Source: Baylisascaris procyonis (lineage: Eukaryota; Nematoda; Chromadorea; Rhabditida; Ascarididae). From it: a stretch of 64,000 bases of DNA. Location: NCBI GenBank assembly GCA_037389465.1, contig JAZARR010000248.1, forward strand, positions 372,001-436,000, written 5' to 3'. The notes under the pieces are model-generated. The model was given only the letters and a program-made list of their open reading frames with translations. It was not told the origin of the DNA and did no database searches. The translations under genes and the position numbers were made by a program. This document shows, piece by piece, positions 39,442-52,209 of this stretch. Each line of letters opens with the position of its first letter. Positions within the stretch are counted from its first letter, which is position 1.

Positions 39442-39897
39442 TTGAGATTGTCTTCATCATCTTTGATGCCAGCTTACCTTTATGAGCTGAAATTTGACCT
39501 TGAATCTCATTTGTGCGCTATCCATTCACATCCGAAGAATGACTCAATCGACTTCCTTCCTGTATCGGGCGCTTTCCATAGTTTGAATGATGATCGATCT
39601 AATCTTAATTCTAGTGGATATCCTTTGTTGTCCTTAGATTTAGTTATAAACTGCATGATTTTTGGGCAACTGACATCTAAAGGGCAAAGATTCATTGTTT
39701 TGGCGCAAATATGTCATCGAGATTGTCGGGTCGTTTCTATAAGGGGGGTGGTAGATTTTCCGGTCGTAACGAAGATCGGATCATATATAAGCCAGATTTT
39801 TGAAGTTATGTATTTGCAGAGGTGGTCTAGCATATTAAAGGCTCTACGATTGTTTGCTAACATATTCGTGAAAATTGGTTTTATCAGTGCAATATGA
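39442..39897 (+). other. 151-codon open frame directly upstream of and overlapping the pICln start
   Basis: Opens MRLSSSSLMPAYLYELKF and stops at TGA 39895-39897, which overlaps the pICln ATG (39894-39896) as ATGA. The stretch is richer in GC than its surroundings, and the opposite strand also has open frames (for example 39507-39695), so strand and coding status are unclear. An acceptor-like AG at 39886-39887 suggests that mature pICln mRNA begins after this frame. No family is recognised. Confidence 0.25.
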
Positions 39898-42800
39898 TTG
39901 TGCTAAGTAACGTTGTCGTACCATCGGATGGCGTTCGAATCTCGCAACCTCAGACGGTCGCATTCATTGAGAATGAACGTTGCGGTGAAGGTGATCTCAT
40001 TATATCGGAAGGGTTAGCAAAATTTTTTTATTCAACTTTTATTTCCGGTCGTATGCTAAGGCTGACAGGTTGCCCACCCACAGAGTCATTTTCAACAAAA
40101 CATGCAACGCCTTAAGCTATTTTCACATGGAAATTGATTAAAGTTAACCCTTATTGCATTAAAGCGGATTGCCGAATCGGAACCGAAATAAGGTTTTAGC
40201 TTCCCAAGTGGAACGATATACCGGAGTTCGACTTGAGTCCAATCCCTTTAGTTAGAGATTGTGCACAAAGTTTCTCCCTATGCCTGATCTCTTTTCTAGA
40301 CTTAATCTACTGTAGATAGACGTTTTATTTTTGAAGGCGAAAAACTGTTCATCAAGTATAATCTAAGTGACTTAAATACATTATTTTATTGTATGGTATC
40401 TATTAGAGGATGCATTCTCTCAATTTTCTGCTGAAATTCATCTCATTTGAAAGATGATCAATGAGGCGCATAATTGCAGATCGGTGACATGGATTTGCTC
40501 TCAATTACATCGAGGTTTCAGTCTTACATATCCGTCGATCATCCTTCACGCTATCTCACGTGATGATAGTGTTTTCCCTGATGAATGCCTCTATGTGCTT
40601 GTCGATGCAACAAAAAATGGTAATTCATAAGTTTGTACAATGTCCGGGACAATATATAGAGGTGAAGAATTATCTAGCAATATATTCGTATCTTGAATTA
40701 ACGCCCATCATATCGTTGCACTCTTCTTTCATTCTTCATCTTTGTCGGTTTGTTCATATAAGGGCACTTTATTCCATCTTTCATTAATGAAGACTTGTCT
40801 CCACATTGCACGGCGATATTGTTCTAGCCTATGTCTGTTTTCTTGCAGAAAATTGTATTTTATTGCTTTTTGTTCGAGTGTTGATCCTATAAGGGGGAGA
40901 GTAAAATGAAATCTTGTACGACCAATATGACTGTAATTTGAGGGTCGGGTCCCTTGGTACACAGGACCCTAAGTGTTTATTAATATTATTCACTGATACG
41001 AACAACAAAGTTGGAGGCACTTGATGGCAAGGTTTTAGTGAAGATATTTGTTGGTATTTTTAAAAGATTATGATGCGTTGACTCCATTTCTTGTCTCCCC
41101 GACAATAAGGAGAGAAGTTTGTTGTATTCGTGCTGGAGTGAGTGATATTTTGCCGCATCCCGATCTCTTGATTTGTTTTGGGTAGCGTGATGAGGATCGC
41201 CACCCTATTTCCTCTGCCCGTCCCAATCCCACCACCCTTTACATACTTTTTTGTTTTTTTTTCACTTAAGTGGCAATCCATGTAGCAACTTTAAATCAGC
41301 CATTTGTGAAAGTTATAGCTGATGTGAGAGTTATAGTTATAGCTGTTTCACCTTTATGGCTATAGTTGACGGGTGGCATAGTTATGCGTCGATTCATTTT
41401 GCTGCGGTTAGTAATCGTGGAAAATTTTAGAGGGACGTCAGCAGAGGCGGCAACCGGAAATAATATTCACGGATATTTCCGATGATTTTGGCAATATTGG
41501 TCTGAGTGGAGTTGATGGTGCCGCTGAAGCTAGCGTCAGTTCGGGTGTGTTATCACTATTTTCGTAGTCTAGATTCTTGGTTGATTTGAAGTATATGAGA
41601 GGTGGGCACAAAATTTGATGTACACTTAAAGTTAACACTGTGTATGGGACAGGTTTTGGATTGTTTTATGATCGTCTGAATGATGCTTGAGCGCTTTTAT
41701 GAGTTCATTAAATTCTTATTCAGTAATTTCAATTCCTTTTTTTTTAATCTTTTTAGCTTGCGTTGTGATGAATTGTTCTTACATCTCAAGAGAGATAGCT
41801 GCTGATCACTCGCTTATGAAAGTTGAGGAGGGGTTGGGGGCGGATCGGTGCTTATGCTTCATCCCTTTTTCCCTTCTTTGGTGGATCCGGTAAAGAGCCC
41901 CATAGGAGGATATATTCCATTAATGGTTTGAAAATGAACTTGAATTTGTGTCGCATTCATTCCTCTCCTTCTCTCTCTCGCCTTCCTTTACCTCCTTAAT
42001 CAAAGGGGCGGAGGATAGGGTTGCATGTTGAAATCTACAATCCGAGGACACCAACCAAGCACGGGAAAGAATGGTTGGTGATGCTGAAAGCTTCGAAATA
42101 GAGAATTCACTCGAAAAATGTGGATTTCAGCTTCAATCTTTGTGAATCGCTTGCTAAAAGTTGAGACTTGTTGATGATCTTGGTAAGAAATTTCCCTCCA
42201 TAGTGAGTTTGGTGGAGATGATAATCGAAAGTAGATGAATTGAATTTCAAAACAATTTCTATAGATCTAAATGTGGAGTCAGCTGCGGGTGTTTCACACA
42301 ACGGTCAGCATGCTGAAGCTATTGAAGCTGACGACGACGATGAGGAAGATAAAGCATCTGAAGTTGCAATACGATTTGTACCTCACGATAAGAGTATTTG
42401 TGCGTTATTTTTTGCACTTGCTTATTTTCTATTTATTTGTTTCTTGTGAATGACGTCATGATAAACAGTTTTGTTTGAGATAGACTTTTTTCAAATGCTG
42501 TTGAAGTTTTAATGGACCATCAAGGGGGATGATTGTGAAAATCAACAATTCGTGAGAATTTTTTTGTCGCATTATGCAACGCAACGATAATTGGGAGATG
42601 ATACTGTAAAATTTTTTGTATGAATTTCTTTTTGAACATGTTGTAGCTCAATTTGTATTCCCCTTTTTTACATAGGTAGGATTGTCTTCGTATTTTTTTT
42701 CGTTGTTTTTTTTCTCATTGTTTTCTTTAGTGACCTGTATTTTTCTTCAACTTGCAATTTGCGATGCTGTTTTTTCCTCTACAGGATGGTGGTGGAAAAT

Positions 42801-44380
42801 AGAGAAAGAGGGGTTATAAATAGAAATTAATTTTGTCTTATATTTTTTATCTTTGTCATATTGGTTCGAAAGTTCTATCCATAATTACCTCAGTCGCCTA
42901 ATTTTTATAAAAGTAATTTTAACTGAACTTTTAATTTCTTCCTGTTATTTCTCGAAAAACGTTGATTTTTTATTTATTACAGTGCCACAACTTTATCAAC
43001 AAATGTGTGAATGTCAAGCATTGAATCCTGATGAAAACGATGACTTTTCTGGTTTGTGTTTTGTTGTTTTTTTCTTCTTTTTCCTTTCTAAATTGTCAAC
43101 TTTTACAATTATTTGTCATTGCGTTGTTTCTGGTTCTCTATTGACTTGCAGCTGGTTTTATTACCTTGATCGATGGGTAGTGGAATTTTCTTTTATTCTA
43201 AATATGCATTATCTTTTCTTTCTGTGGTTCCAGTTTTTTAAATTGCTTTCAAATGCTCAATAATTAACCTGTAAATATAGGTAATTTTCAAAAGTAATTA
43301 AGGAGTAGTTGCTAACTCTATTTTATGTGATACTGTCGTATAGATTGGGATATCACATATGCGCTATTTTTCTTTCATTGCAAATGATTAAATCTACCTA
43401 CCGCGAGATTGTTATGCTTTAAAAATTATTATTATCGCTGTAGATGAATTCGGTGAGGAAGAGGAATTGGCAGAGACACAGGTAGGAGAGCACGTTGGCC
43501 AAGGGGATGGTCCGTGGTTCACAGCGGAAACTGAGGGGGAGCCAGAGATGAGCGCTGAAGGTATGGCTAATCTACAAAGGATAATGGCGGCCAGTCAACG
43601 GCATTTCCGAAACGGTTTCTTTCTATGTGTTTGTCGTTTCAGTTTTGTTTTTTTTTTTTGTTTTTTTTTGTGACGAAGGATGAGCAACTATATTAATCTA
43701 TCAGTTCCAACTCTTTACTCTTATTTCTTTCCATTATTTCAATGTTTTATCTCTTTCAGATGATTAAAAAACATCTCTAGAAATGTTGCTATGGAATATC
43801 CATAAGTGTTGCACGTGCTGGTCCACGTGTATATTTGTTGCCCGTTCTTGGTGGAAAAAAATGTGACACGAATTCACATTTAAAACAAGAACTTGAGCAC
43901 AAAAGTGCACAAAAATGTGATGAGCACAAAGGAGAGCGCAGTATTTCTTTGCTGTTATTTGCATTCATGAAACACTGGCATTTATTAGTGTATTTGAGGG
44001 GTTTGCAAAATATAGCTGCTAGAATGTGCGAACTGGAAAGAGGGGGGGGGGGAAGGAAAAAGTACCGCCGATATTGAGAGGGTATCTGATACGAGAGTAT
44101 CGCGGACGTTGAGAGGATATTTGATGTCAGTCTTTAGTAAGTACCAGAATAGAGTATTTTTACAATCTTTTATTAATAACTATAATTGCTGAATTATCTC
44201 GACCGTCGAAGTTTATTTGGCTGTTGAAGGGCGGTGGGGGGGGGGGGGGGAGATATGCAGTTCATCCTGAATTTCCTTTTTGCGTTGAATATATTTTCTT
44301 CTTGCAGTTTTCAATCCATTTTTAAAAAATTCATTTCAGGAAATAGCGAGAATGAAGAAGAGGAACAAATGGATGAGTGA
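39894..44380 (+). CDS. icln-1: Methylosome subunit pICln (nucleotide-sensitive chloride conductance regulator), 222 aa
   Basis: pICln delivers Sm proteins to the PRMT5 methylosome and chaperones snRNP assembly; it was first described as a regulator of swelling-activated chloride current. Exons: 39894-40012, 40480-40619, 42265-42393, 42983-43051, 43444-43614, 44340-44380, with all phases closing to 222 aa (human about 237). The N-terminal PH-like fold is recognisable from [43 protein letters not shown] and LYVLVDA. The acidic loop ADDDDEEDK (about 108-116) lies before IRFVPHDK. The helix [14 protein letters not shown] (from about 137) and the distal acidic stretch with GQGDGPWF are family hallmarks. 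The C-terminus is very acidic (EEEEQMDE), fitting Sm mimicry. An acceptor-like AG lies six bases before the ATG. Intron 2 (1.6 kb) holds coding-like antisense sequence. Donors include GTTAGC, GTTTGT and GTTTCT. Confidence 0.95.
40729..42153 (-). other. Phase-consistent antisense exon chain inside pICln intron 2 (tentative gene)
   Basis: Four minus-strand segments bounded by AG/GT join in frame: 42153-42111 ([14 protein letters not shown]), 41575-41471 (starts [13 protein letters not shown]), 41204-41000 ([11 protein letters not shown], then a helix-like [20 protein letters not shown]), and 40886-40729 (ends [16 protein letters not shown] and stop). Donors are GTGAAT, GTGAAT and GTATCA. The last segment looks the most protein-like ([18 protein letters not shown]). 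No Met-bearing first exon was found and no family is recognised. Overlapping open frames in this GC-raised stretch weaken the case. Alternatives: remnant of an inserted element, or chance in GC-raised sequence. Confidence 0.27.
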
Positions 44381-45289
44381 TTTTTTACGTGCTTGGATGG
44401 TAATGATTATCTTTTTATGTGTGATCCTTACTAGCGGAGAGGAATGAAAGACTTTTTTAAATGTTTCACTTTGATCTGACAGATTAAAAATGAATTTAAA
44501 AAGTAAGAAAGTGAAGTTGATACCATTGAAAACTTTAGAATAATTACTATTTCCTATTATTCCTGAAATTTTTTTTGGTTTAATTAAGAAAAAGGCATCA
44601 AAAATCTATTCTCATTGTTTCGTTCATTCCGCAATTTGGGCATATTTTTGACGTTATTGCAGATCTCTTTTTCTGTAATGGTCATATTGCTGTGCATGTT
44701 TTGTTATTCACTGTGGATATTCCATTTTTTTTGTTGATATACTTTATTTACAATGTTTGTTCTAATAAAATTCGATTGGTTCAAGAATGATCTTGTATGA
44801 GGCATAGCACTTATGCACTGTAGTTATATATCCTTCATAGAAATTTATTCGATAATATTCTATTTGGGATGTATTTAGTGACATCTCTTTTTAATATGAA
44901 TTACCCAATTTTTCTCATTGAATCGACTAAGGACTATGAAAAGATGTAAGGGAGTGAACCAGGTCATTTGCGCTGAAGTGTTGTTTATGTATTTTATGTC
45001 ATTACGTACCTCTTGAAATATACTTATAGAATGATGGAGTTGCACAAATTGTTGAATTTTTTTGTTTTTTTTTGATGGATTTATGGATTTTTTTGATGGA
45101 TTTATGGATCATTACGTACCAAATTTTTTGATTTTGATGGATTCACGAATGTATAGGGAGTAAACATTGCTTCTAGGGAACTAGTTGTTCGAATTAATAG
45201 TACAGTTTGCATGAAAGAGGATCGTGTTTCTCTAATAAACATCGCTATGCGGCACATAGCATTCGGTTTAGAATAAAGTTAAACAGCTT
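44381..45289. other. 3' flank of the pICln gene, no gene seen
   Basis: T-rich sequence following the pICln stop, with AATAAA-like motifs near 44764 and a short local duplication (gatggatttatgga) near 45075-45110. No coding signal. Confidence 0.5.
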
Positions 45290-46690
45290 AAGTGCTATGC
45301 TAATGTTCGGTGAACGACGGGAAGTGAGGTAACATGGTCCAGTTGGCGCTGTGGCTATAGCGAAGCCAAAGAGTTTCGTAGAAAATTATGCAGTGAAGTA
45401 GGGAGGGGAAGGAAAAAAGAAGTGGAAGGGGGCTTATTCCCCATTTTTCCGGAGCCAAATCCACTAGGATTGCAGCGTCTCGTTTAGTAAGTTTCTGTAT
45501 GCGCGCTCTTGCGTGTTTACGACCGCAGAAGCAATGGCTGTAACATCATAGATGTTTAGAAGTAAGTTTCATTCGGTGCTTGCCGTTTGCGGTATTTATT
45601 TAAGCAGGTATCGTTTGTTTGCATATGTACTCAAAGGTTCAACTGGCAATGGCATTAACGATGGGTAAATACGACAGCTTGAGGGTAATTGCTGTCCCTC
45701 CTTCCAGGTGCCGGTGCTTCCGCTTGTATGTAGTGTTTAAATGAAATACACACAGCACTAGCATAGATAATATACAGATGCCTAGCCGTTCTCATAGTAC
45801 CTTTTGAATGAATTGAAGGGAACTTTTGCATTGTTTAGTAGTAGTCGATTGAAACAGCATAAGTGAATATCTTTAAAAATAAACAACCGATTTATGGGTA
45901 TTTGGGAAAGAAGGGAAACGATCGGCATTGTATCTAACCAGTGCTCGGATTCTTTAGACTCCTAATGGGCGTCGCTTCATATACACTGGAAGTTCCCCAA
46001 TGTTAATCGCCACTGAATCAAAAAGTATTACCATATGGGTTGATGTTTTGTTTCTCAGGTGAAAGTGTTGTTTATTCTGGGCGCTACAACTGCCAATTCC
46101 TGAGCGCCGATTCCTTAAATGTTTGGTTACATCTGAGGCGGTATGAGATTATCATTTTTTTTTCAAACGATAATCCGTATGTGACAATCGTATCACTTGA
46201 AATCCGCAACAGGATTTATTGAAGATAATAGATAGGGTTTTATCAGTGAATTCAAAGAGAGGTGATATGTGATGGGATATATCAGTGGAATGTGATTGAA
46301 GAAATATCTGCCTGAATTGATATTTTAGCAGCAATTGACCACCTTCTATTGACCATTGACGTCTGGCATTTGGACATTTGAAGGATATTTGAATAGCTAC
46401 AGTATTAATTGAATATCCCACAAGACATACTCCACCACTTCTTAGCGTTGCAGGAAAGGCAACAGGTTCTGGAGGGCTATATCAGCGAAGCGTTATGCTC
46501 GGTCAGGTCTTACCATATGTATCCGATCCTCAGTGATTTTTCCGGCTAAGTGTGGAAAGGCAAACCGTGGCTGCAATCCGAACATCGCTGCCGCAAATCT
46601 CCATCGCTAAAAAGTTGAGTATGGAATTCGACAGGTCATCGCGGACCCTTGACGAATGGACGGATCGTCATGTAATAAGGTGATCAGTAC
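45290..46690. other. GC-raised island with fragmentary coding-like frames
   Basis: Composition is visibly richer in GC than the flanks. On the plus strand, 46059-46142 reads ESVVYSGRYNCQFLSADS between an AG (ttctcag) and a GTATGA donor. A frame ending at TGA 46681-46683 reads SLPQISIAKKLSMEFDRSS and DEWTDRHVIR; joining the two is possible in phase (acceptor near 46552) but unproven. On the minus strand, 46152-46421 is open for 89 codons. I cannot decide which strand, if any, is coding, and recognise no family. Confidence 0.25.
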
Positions 46691-49600
46691 TAAATGAATA
46701 TTCTATTTAAAATACTCGTTGAGGAAATCATTAAAATTAATGACAAAATAAATGCGATGAAATTTATGTCGAATGGAAAATTACCTGTGATTAATTTTTT
46801 TTTTTTTTTTTTTGAAAAAATATTTGGGATGTTTTTAAGGTTTTTCATCGATTTAGTGAGATAAAACGGCTCGAATAATATTCGCAAAATTGATGTAAAT
46901 TAAAGTGAGCGGAAATGTGATACGTATTGTTTTCTCTTATTTATAAACGTTGATGGATCATCACATAGGATATTTTCACTATTTCAAGGATCGTTTTTTT
47001 TTCTCATCGATAATCTTTACATTAAATGTGAATTTTATAATAGGAAATAAACTTGAATGACGTCATTTCTTAATTTTTGTAGGTTCACCTTTATAGTTAT
47101 AATGTATTGTTGACGATATTAGAGCGACAGGTAGCTGTAGAAATCTTTATTTCGTTACGTAACACGTTGATTGCTCATGTATTGCTGAGTCAGGCAATAA
47201 TAGGGCATTGCAACGACATCGCTATCGTTTCCCTCATTTTTTTTTTCAACATATTTCTATATTTATATTAATAGAAATATGTCTTTCTAAATTCTATTGG
47301 AGTATATTTTTCTAAATTTTTTATTTTCACATCTTAAAATGAATGTATCTAATCATTTGTACTATTTTTTTTTTCACTAAAAATAATTTCAAATTCAATA
47401 ATTTGCTTCAATTAGTGAAATTTACTTTATTTTCATAGTCACAATCATTTCAAGTATTTTTATTTATCTATCAAATATTTCCGATTCTTTTAAATAGTCC
47501 TAATTACTAACAGGTATTCAAAATTGCCATTAAACATTTCCGCTCAAAAATGAGTATTTACGATTGCTATGAAATTTTAAATTATTGTTAGTTCTACTTA
47601 TGAGTTTTCTTCATAATTAAGAGACATTTTTAAAGACTATAAAGGTAAAGCAAAGTTTTTTATATTGTGCAAGTAATTTCAAGCTTACGATTGCAATATT
47701 TGACTAGATAATTCAACAAGAAGGCTATTCAAATCAATCTGAACTATGAGCAAAATTATTTTTTTTTTTTAAATTAGTCGAATATTTTTATAATCACCTT
47801 AACAAAAAAGCATAATTAAAATATAATAAAAAAAAAATTCTTTTAAAAATTAAAACAATTTTATCGAACCGTAATGTGACCGTAATAAATTGGCAACAAG
47901 CCAGAAAATTTCATAACAAACAAGAACGAATTTTTTTTTCACTTACCGCTAAATATTGTATAATGCTTAGTTTATCACGCATAGCTTGTAGTTTTCAGAA
48001 AAAAAAGTTGTTCGGAAAAAAATGCGAAATTTTATGCATTAAAAAAAAAAAAATTCTCAAAAATTTTCAATAATCATATTTGGCTAAACTCCAAATTCGA
48101 TGAATTGAACATTCTATTTGAAGTATTATTTATTTCTTTATCTTTAAAATCCCTCCCAAGGAAATAATAATTGCTAGCGATAATTGTCCCAGTGAGAATA
48201 GAATGAGCATTATTGTTGCATATGAATCGATAAAAATTCCACTAAAAATTCGAATTTTATTTACATATGAGTTCTATAGATGTTCGTATTATTGTATTTT
48301 CTTAAATAGAACGGCAGTCTCTCGAAACTTGTGGAAAAGACGCGATCGCATGAATTGAATGCCCTCTTGAATAGGGGAGTACTATCCTGAAATATGCAAA
48401 AAAAAAAATAAAAAATAAAAAAAATAAAGAATGACAGCCTAAGTATGGAAAAAAATCCATAAAATAAGTATGAAAAATATGGAAAAATCCATATTCATAC
48501 AAAAAAAACTTTTTAGAGTATGTTTTTTTCTGAATTTTCAACTTTTTTTTTAAACGCTAATATATATAAAAATGGTGAAAAAGTGAATGCGTAAATATTT
48601 CGCATTGATTTTTGCTAAATCCGTAATCCAGTGCACTTTATATGTGTAGAATAGGAAGTGAGCTCATTAGATAATTATATTACTAAGGGTCGAATCTATG
48701 ATTTTATTCGATATCCTTTAAATGAGAGTTGCAAATGATGAAATTTTATATGCATACGTATCTCATTATGAATGTTTCATAAGAGGGTTAAAAGCTTTTA
48801 GAATTTGAGCGTATGCGCTAATTGATCAATCTCGAGAATACTATAAATCGTTCTTCCGGAAATCCAGAAATCCAGAAAAAGAAAACCACCAAAAATATCC
48901 CCCTTTCAAGATTTTAAGCGCTAAATTTCAGCAAGCGTTCGATTTATAAGCACACATAATAGAAATGCATAAATGTTGAATAGAAAACGCTAGCAGCAGC
49001 TGCTTTAATTATATATTTTTCATTCGTTTTGTTGTATAAGAATAATTTAATTGACGAAATTAGGAAAAGGTGCTCATTGCAAGATTGATTTTTTTTTTTT
49101 TTTTTTTTGCTATTCGTATAAGAAAAGAGCAATGAAATATATCGAAGCATGTTGGCACAATATGTGCTTTTTGTATTCAAACGACGCAATGAATTTAGTG
49201 TACAAAATATGCAAATTTTGAAAACATCAAAAGGCTATTAACTATGCGTTTTCCCGTTACGATCGATCGATTTTACGTATATCCAGCTACAAAAAATTCG
49301 TTTTTACATATTCAATTTGGGAATAAATTTCGTTTTAAATTTTCAAAAAGTTTATTTTAAATGAGAACAATAGTTTATGTATTGTTAAATACTATTAACG
49401 ATGTAACTGGGAATTATTAGGGAAAGGAGAGGGAGAAGGGGGAAAAGTTGAATAGAGAGATTTGCATTTTTTTTTTTTTTGAAAAGTGCAGTTTTTTTTT
49501 TTTTTGGTTGCAAAGTTGCAAAATAAAAGCAATAGTGATCACAAAAGTATGATGTAGATATAGCGTATATACACGAGAGTAGTCACACAGCAGCTAGTCA

Positions 49601-51640
49601 TTCTTTTCGTTGCACTTTGCAGCTGTTATTTTATCGCAGTCAATTGGAAAGGCTGGAAAACATTTTCGAGTTCGATACTCGAACATTGTTTCTGGATTTG
49701 GTAGGAGGGGGGGGGGTTATATTTGTATAGATTATGATCGATAACTGTACAGTTTTGAGAATCCCGTTTTATAGGATGTCACTGCAGTTGCGTTGTTGCG
49801 TATATATTTTTGCTTGCTTATTCGTTAAGAGTGAGCGTTGCTAGATCACCGCATCGAACATTTTGCCTCGCTACGAAAAGGACAAAATTAGAACGAGCGA
49901 TTCTTTGCTCTTTGTTTACCACCGCCCGGTTGCCGTCTCTATGCGCCGTTTTTCCATACTTCAACGAATGCGTTTTCTTTGTAATTTGACTTCGTTATAA
50001 AGTGCTCTAGAATTGATAATTTAAAACCAGCTAGTTAAAAATAATTTCAAATGGTTTATTTGCTTGATTAGGAAATGAAACATTATTTAAAAATCGCAAA
50101 TTTGAATATATAATTCAGTGCGGAGGGTGGAAAGAGAGGAGGAGAGGGGGAAGGGGAGGACATTTTACCTAACTCTAACACATCGAGATAGTCTTTGTTT
50201 AATTATATATTAAAGGATATTAAATTCTATTTTATGATTTATTATCTATTATTTGCTTTGAATAACTATAAGCGAACAATATTCTTCTTTTAATTATTCA
50301 ATTTTTATCATTTAATTATTTAATTTCCGTTATTTAATTACTTCTGGATTGTCAATTTGTCGTCTTTAGTGATGCCCTAATATTTTTTTCAACATTTTCG
50401 TCGATAATATATGCAAATTATGAAACTAAATTAACATCAAAAATCTGGCCAATAAATGCGCGTCCTTTTGATCGTCATATGCAAATATGAGCAAAAAGAT
50501 AATCTAATTCAATGATTGCATTGAAATTAATTTGCAATTAGACTAATAGGTGTTATATATGCTTTCTTTACTTCCCATATTACTTACGGTATTACCGTAA
50601 ACATAATCACACATTTAGATAATTTTTAAAGATTTTTAAGAGTGATTTTTATTTTTATTTTTTTTTGAAAAAGAGGTGATTATTTTTGTTGCTAAGATTT
50701 TGCGCAATAAATAATTTTTTAAACGGAAGAAAACAAGTTTTTTTTTGTCGCTAAGATTGGCAATGAAAACGGGAAAGTGAGATGGACCCTTGAGAGGGGG
50801 TTAGCGCACTATCATTTTTGCACCCAAATATACAAATACTGAGAAAGTACGCATTTTGCAAACGCTCTTCAAATATTACTTCTGCAAATATTTTATGCAA
50901 TAATTGAAAAATGAGAAAAAAAACAAACATCGATTTTCGAACTATTTCACTTCAAAATTTTTAAATTTTTTAAAAAATATTTATCGATTGTAATAACAGC
51001 AATTTTTATTACGAATGCGCATTAATTCCTTATAATTTATGTTAATAGATCCGAACTTTTTTTTGAAAATTTTTTATTTGCTCAATCTTTAGAGAAGTAA
51101 ATATCTCTCATTTCTTGTGGGTAAATTTTTAAAAAAAAAAAAAAAATTATTTCTTATCTTTTTTGACTATCTTGTTTTCAAGATTCATTGAATTATGCCT
51201 ATGCAGAATAATGCACGTTTGCATTCTATGTTTGCATATGTGTGCCGCCTATTTAAGTGGGACATGTTGAGTGATGTGCTTCGCTTATAATTATGCATTT
51301 GACGACGCCAAATAAGCGCAAATAAATCGATTTTATTGCACCATTTAATCATCAGAAATGTTCAACGAGAATATAGTCGGAGATATTTTGAAATATATTC
51401 GAAATTCGATAGTCAGTAGATTCGGGAATATATAAAATTTTTAAATTTTATTTCAAAATAATTTAAAAATAGTTTTCAATTTGGCCATTATTTAAATATA
51501 AAAACATCAAAAAAACAAACAAAAAAAAACATTTTAAAACGAGCAAATATTCTAAAATATTACATATGCATAAAGCTATGTAATCATTGATTGATTTCCA
51601 GTGAAAGCATCATTTACAAACGTATCCGAACAGGTGACCC
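46691..51640. other. Long AT-rich gene-free stretch
   Basis: Homopolymer A and T runs, a purine-rich patch at about 50120-50165 and a G-run near 49705. I found no splice-bounded coding signal. The larger frames (47876-48073, 48302-48541, 48944-49189) are Lys/Phe-rich by composition. Confidence 0.5.
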
Positions 51641-51944
51641 TTTGATGCACAGAAATGTAGTAAAAATCATTGGTTTGAATAGCTTGTGGACAATATTTTC
51701 ATTGGTCGTCGAAAAATAATTGGGAAAAAATGACATTAAACGAGTTCATAACTCCGCGTATTCTAGGTCGATTTCGATGGGCTTTCTTTTTTTTGGAATC
51801 AGCATTTAATTCTCTTTCGAACCTTATATACCATTGTTGGACGAGCTCTGAGGTTTGACGAGAAAAAAATAAGAAAAAGTTATCAGCATAACTCAATGGA
51901 AGATTATTCTTTTCCAATAACAACAACTGCACCCACATAAAAGC

Positions 51945-52015
51945 GGGCCTCAAGGAGGGGCGGCAGCCCCCTTTGCGGGGAGGTTCATTGGGGGCGGAGC
52001 CCCATCACCTTAATT
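51945..52015. repeat. GC-rich cluster of short hairpins
   Basis: Within 70 bases there are three short inverted repeats: ggggcggcagcccc, cccctttgcgggg and ggggcggagcccc. This is far above local GC and immediately precedes the long tandem array. It looks like an end or remnant of a dispersed element, but no copy elsewhere in the window was seen. Confidence 0.6.
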
Positions 52016-52209
52016 TTACTACGGAAATAAAAAATATATAGTCAGTAGGTTCGTATCCTCACTCATATAGGCGAGCAACATAGGTTCTGTTCCTATCTTC
52101 TTCCTGAATTCTTTTACTTTCTTTCCTTTATACATTATTCTTCAATGATATCTATTTTTAGTTTCATTTTTTTCAACCTTTCTTTGGTGTAAAAACTAAA
52201 TTTTGCGAA

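Larger units (their letters stand above)
36183..39893. other. Divergent intergenic region between the acyltransferase and pICln genes
   Basis: Contains the 5' flanks of both genes. A Cys-rich minus-strand frame (36661-36975), opposed TTTA/AAAT repeats (37498-37735) and a long plus-strand frame ending at the pICln start (39442-39897) are listed separately. The rest is AT-rich without recognisable genes. Confidence 0.4.

Noticed and set aside
39930..39945. GTTCGAATC resembling a tRNA T-loop box
   Set aside because: It lies within the first exon of pICln and no cloverleaf can be drawn around it.
51699..51953. 84-codon minus frame beginning MRPAFMWVQLL
   Set aside because: No splice support or recognisable domain; it adjoins the GC-rich hairpins and may be part of a repeat, but no second copy was seen.
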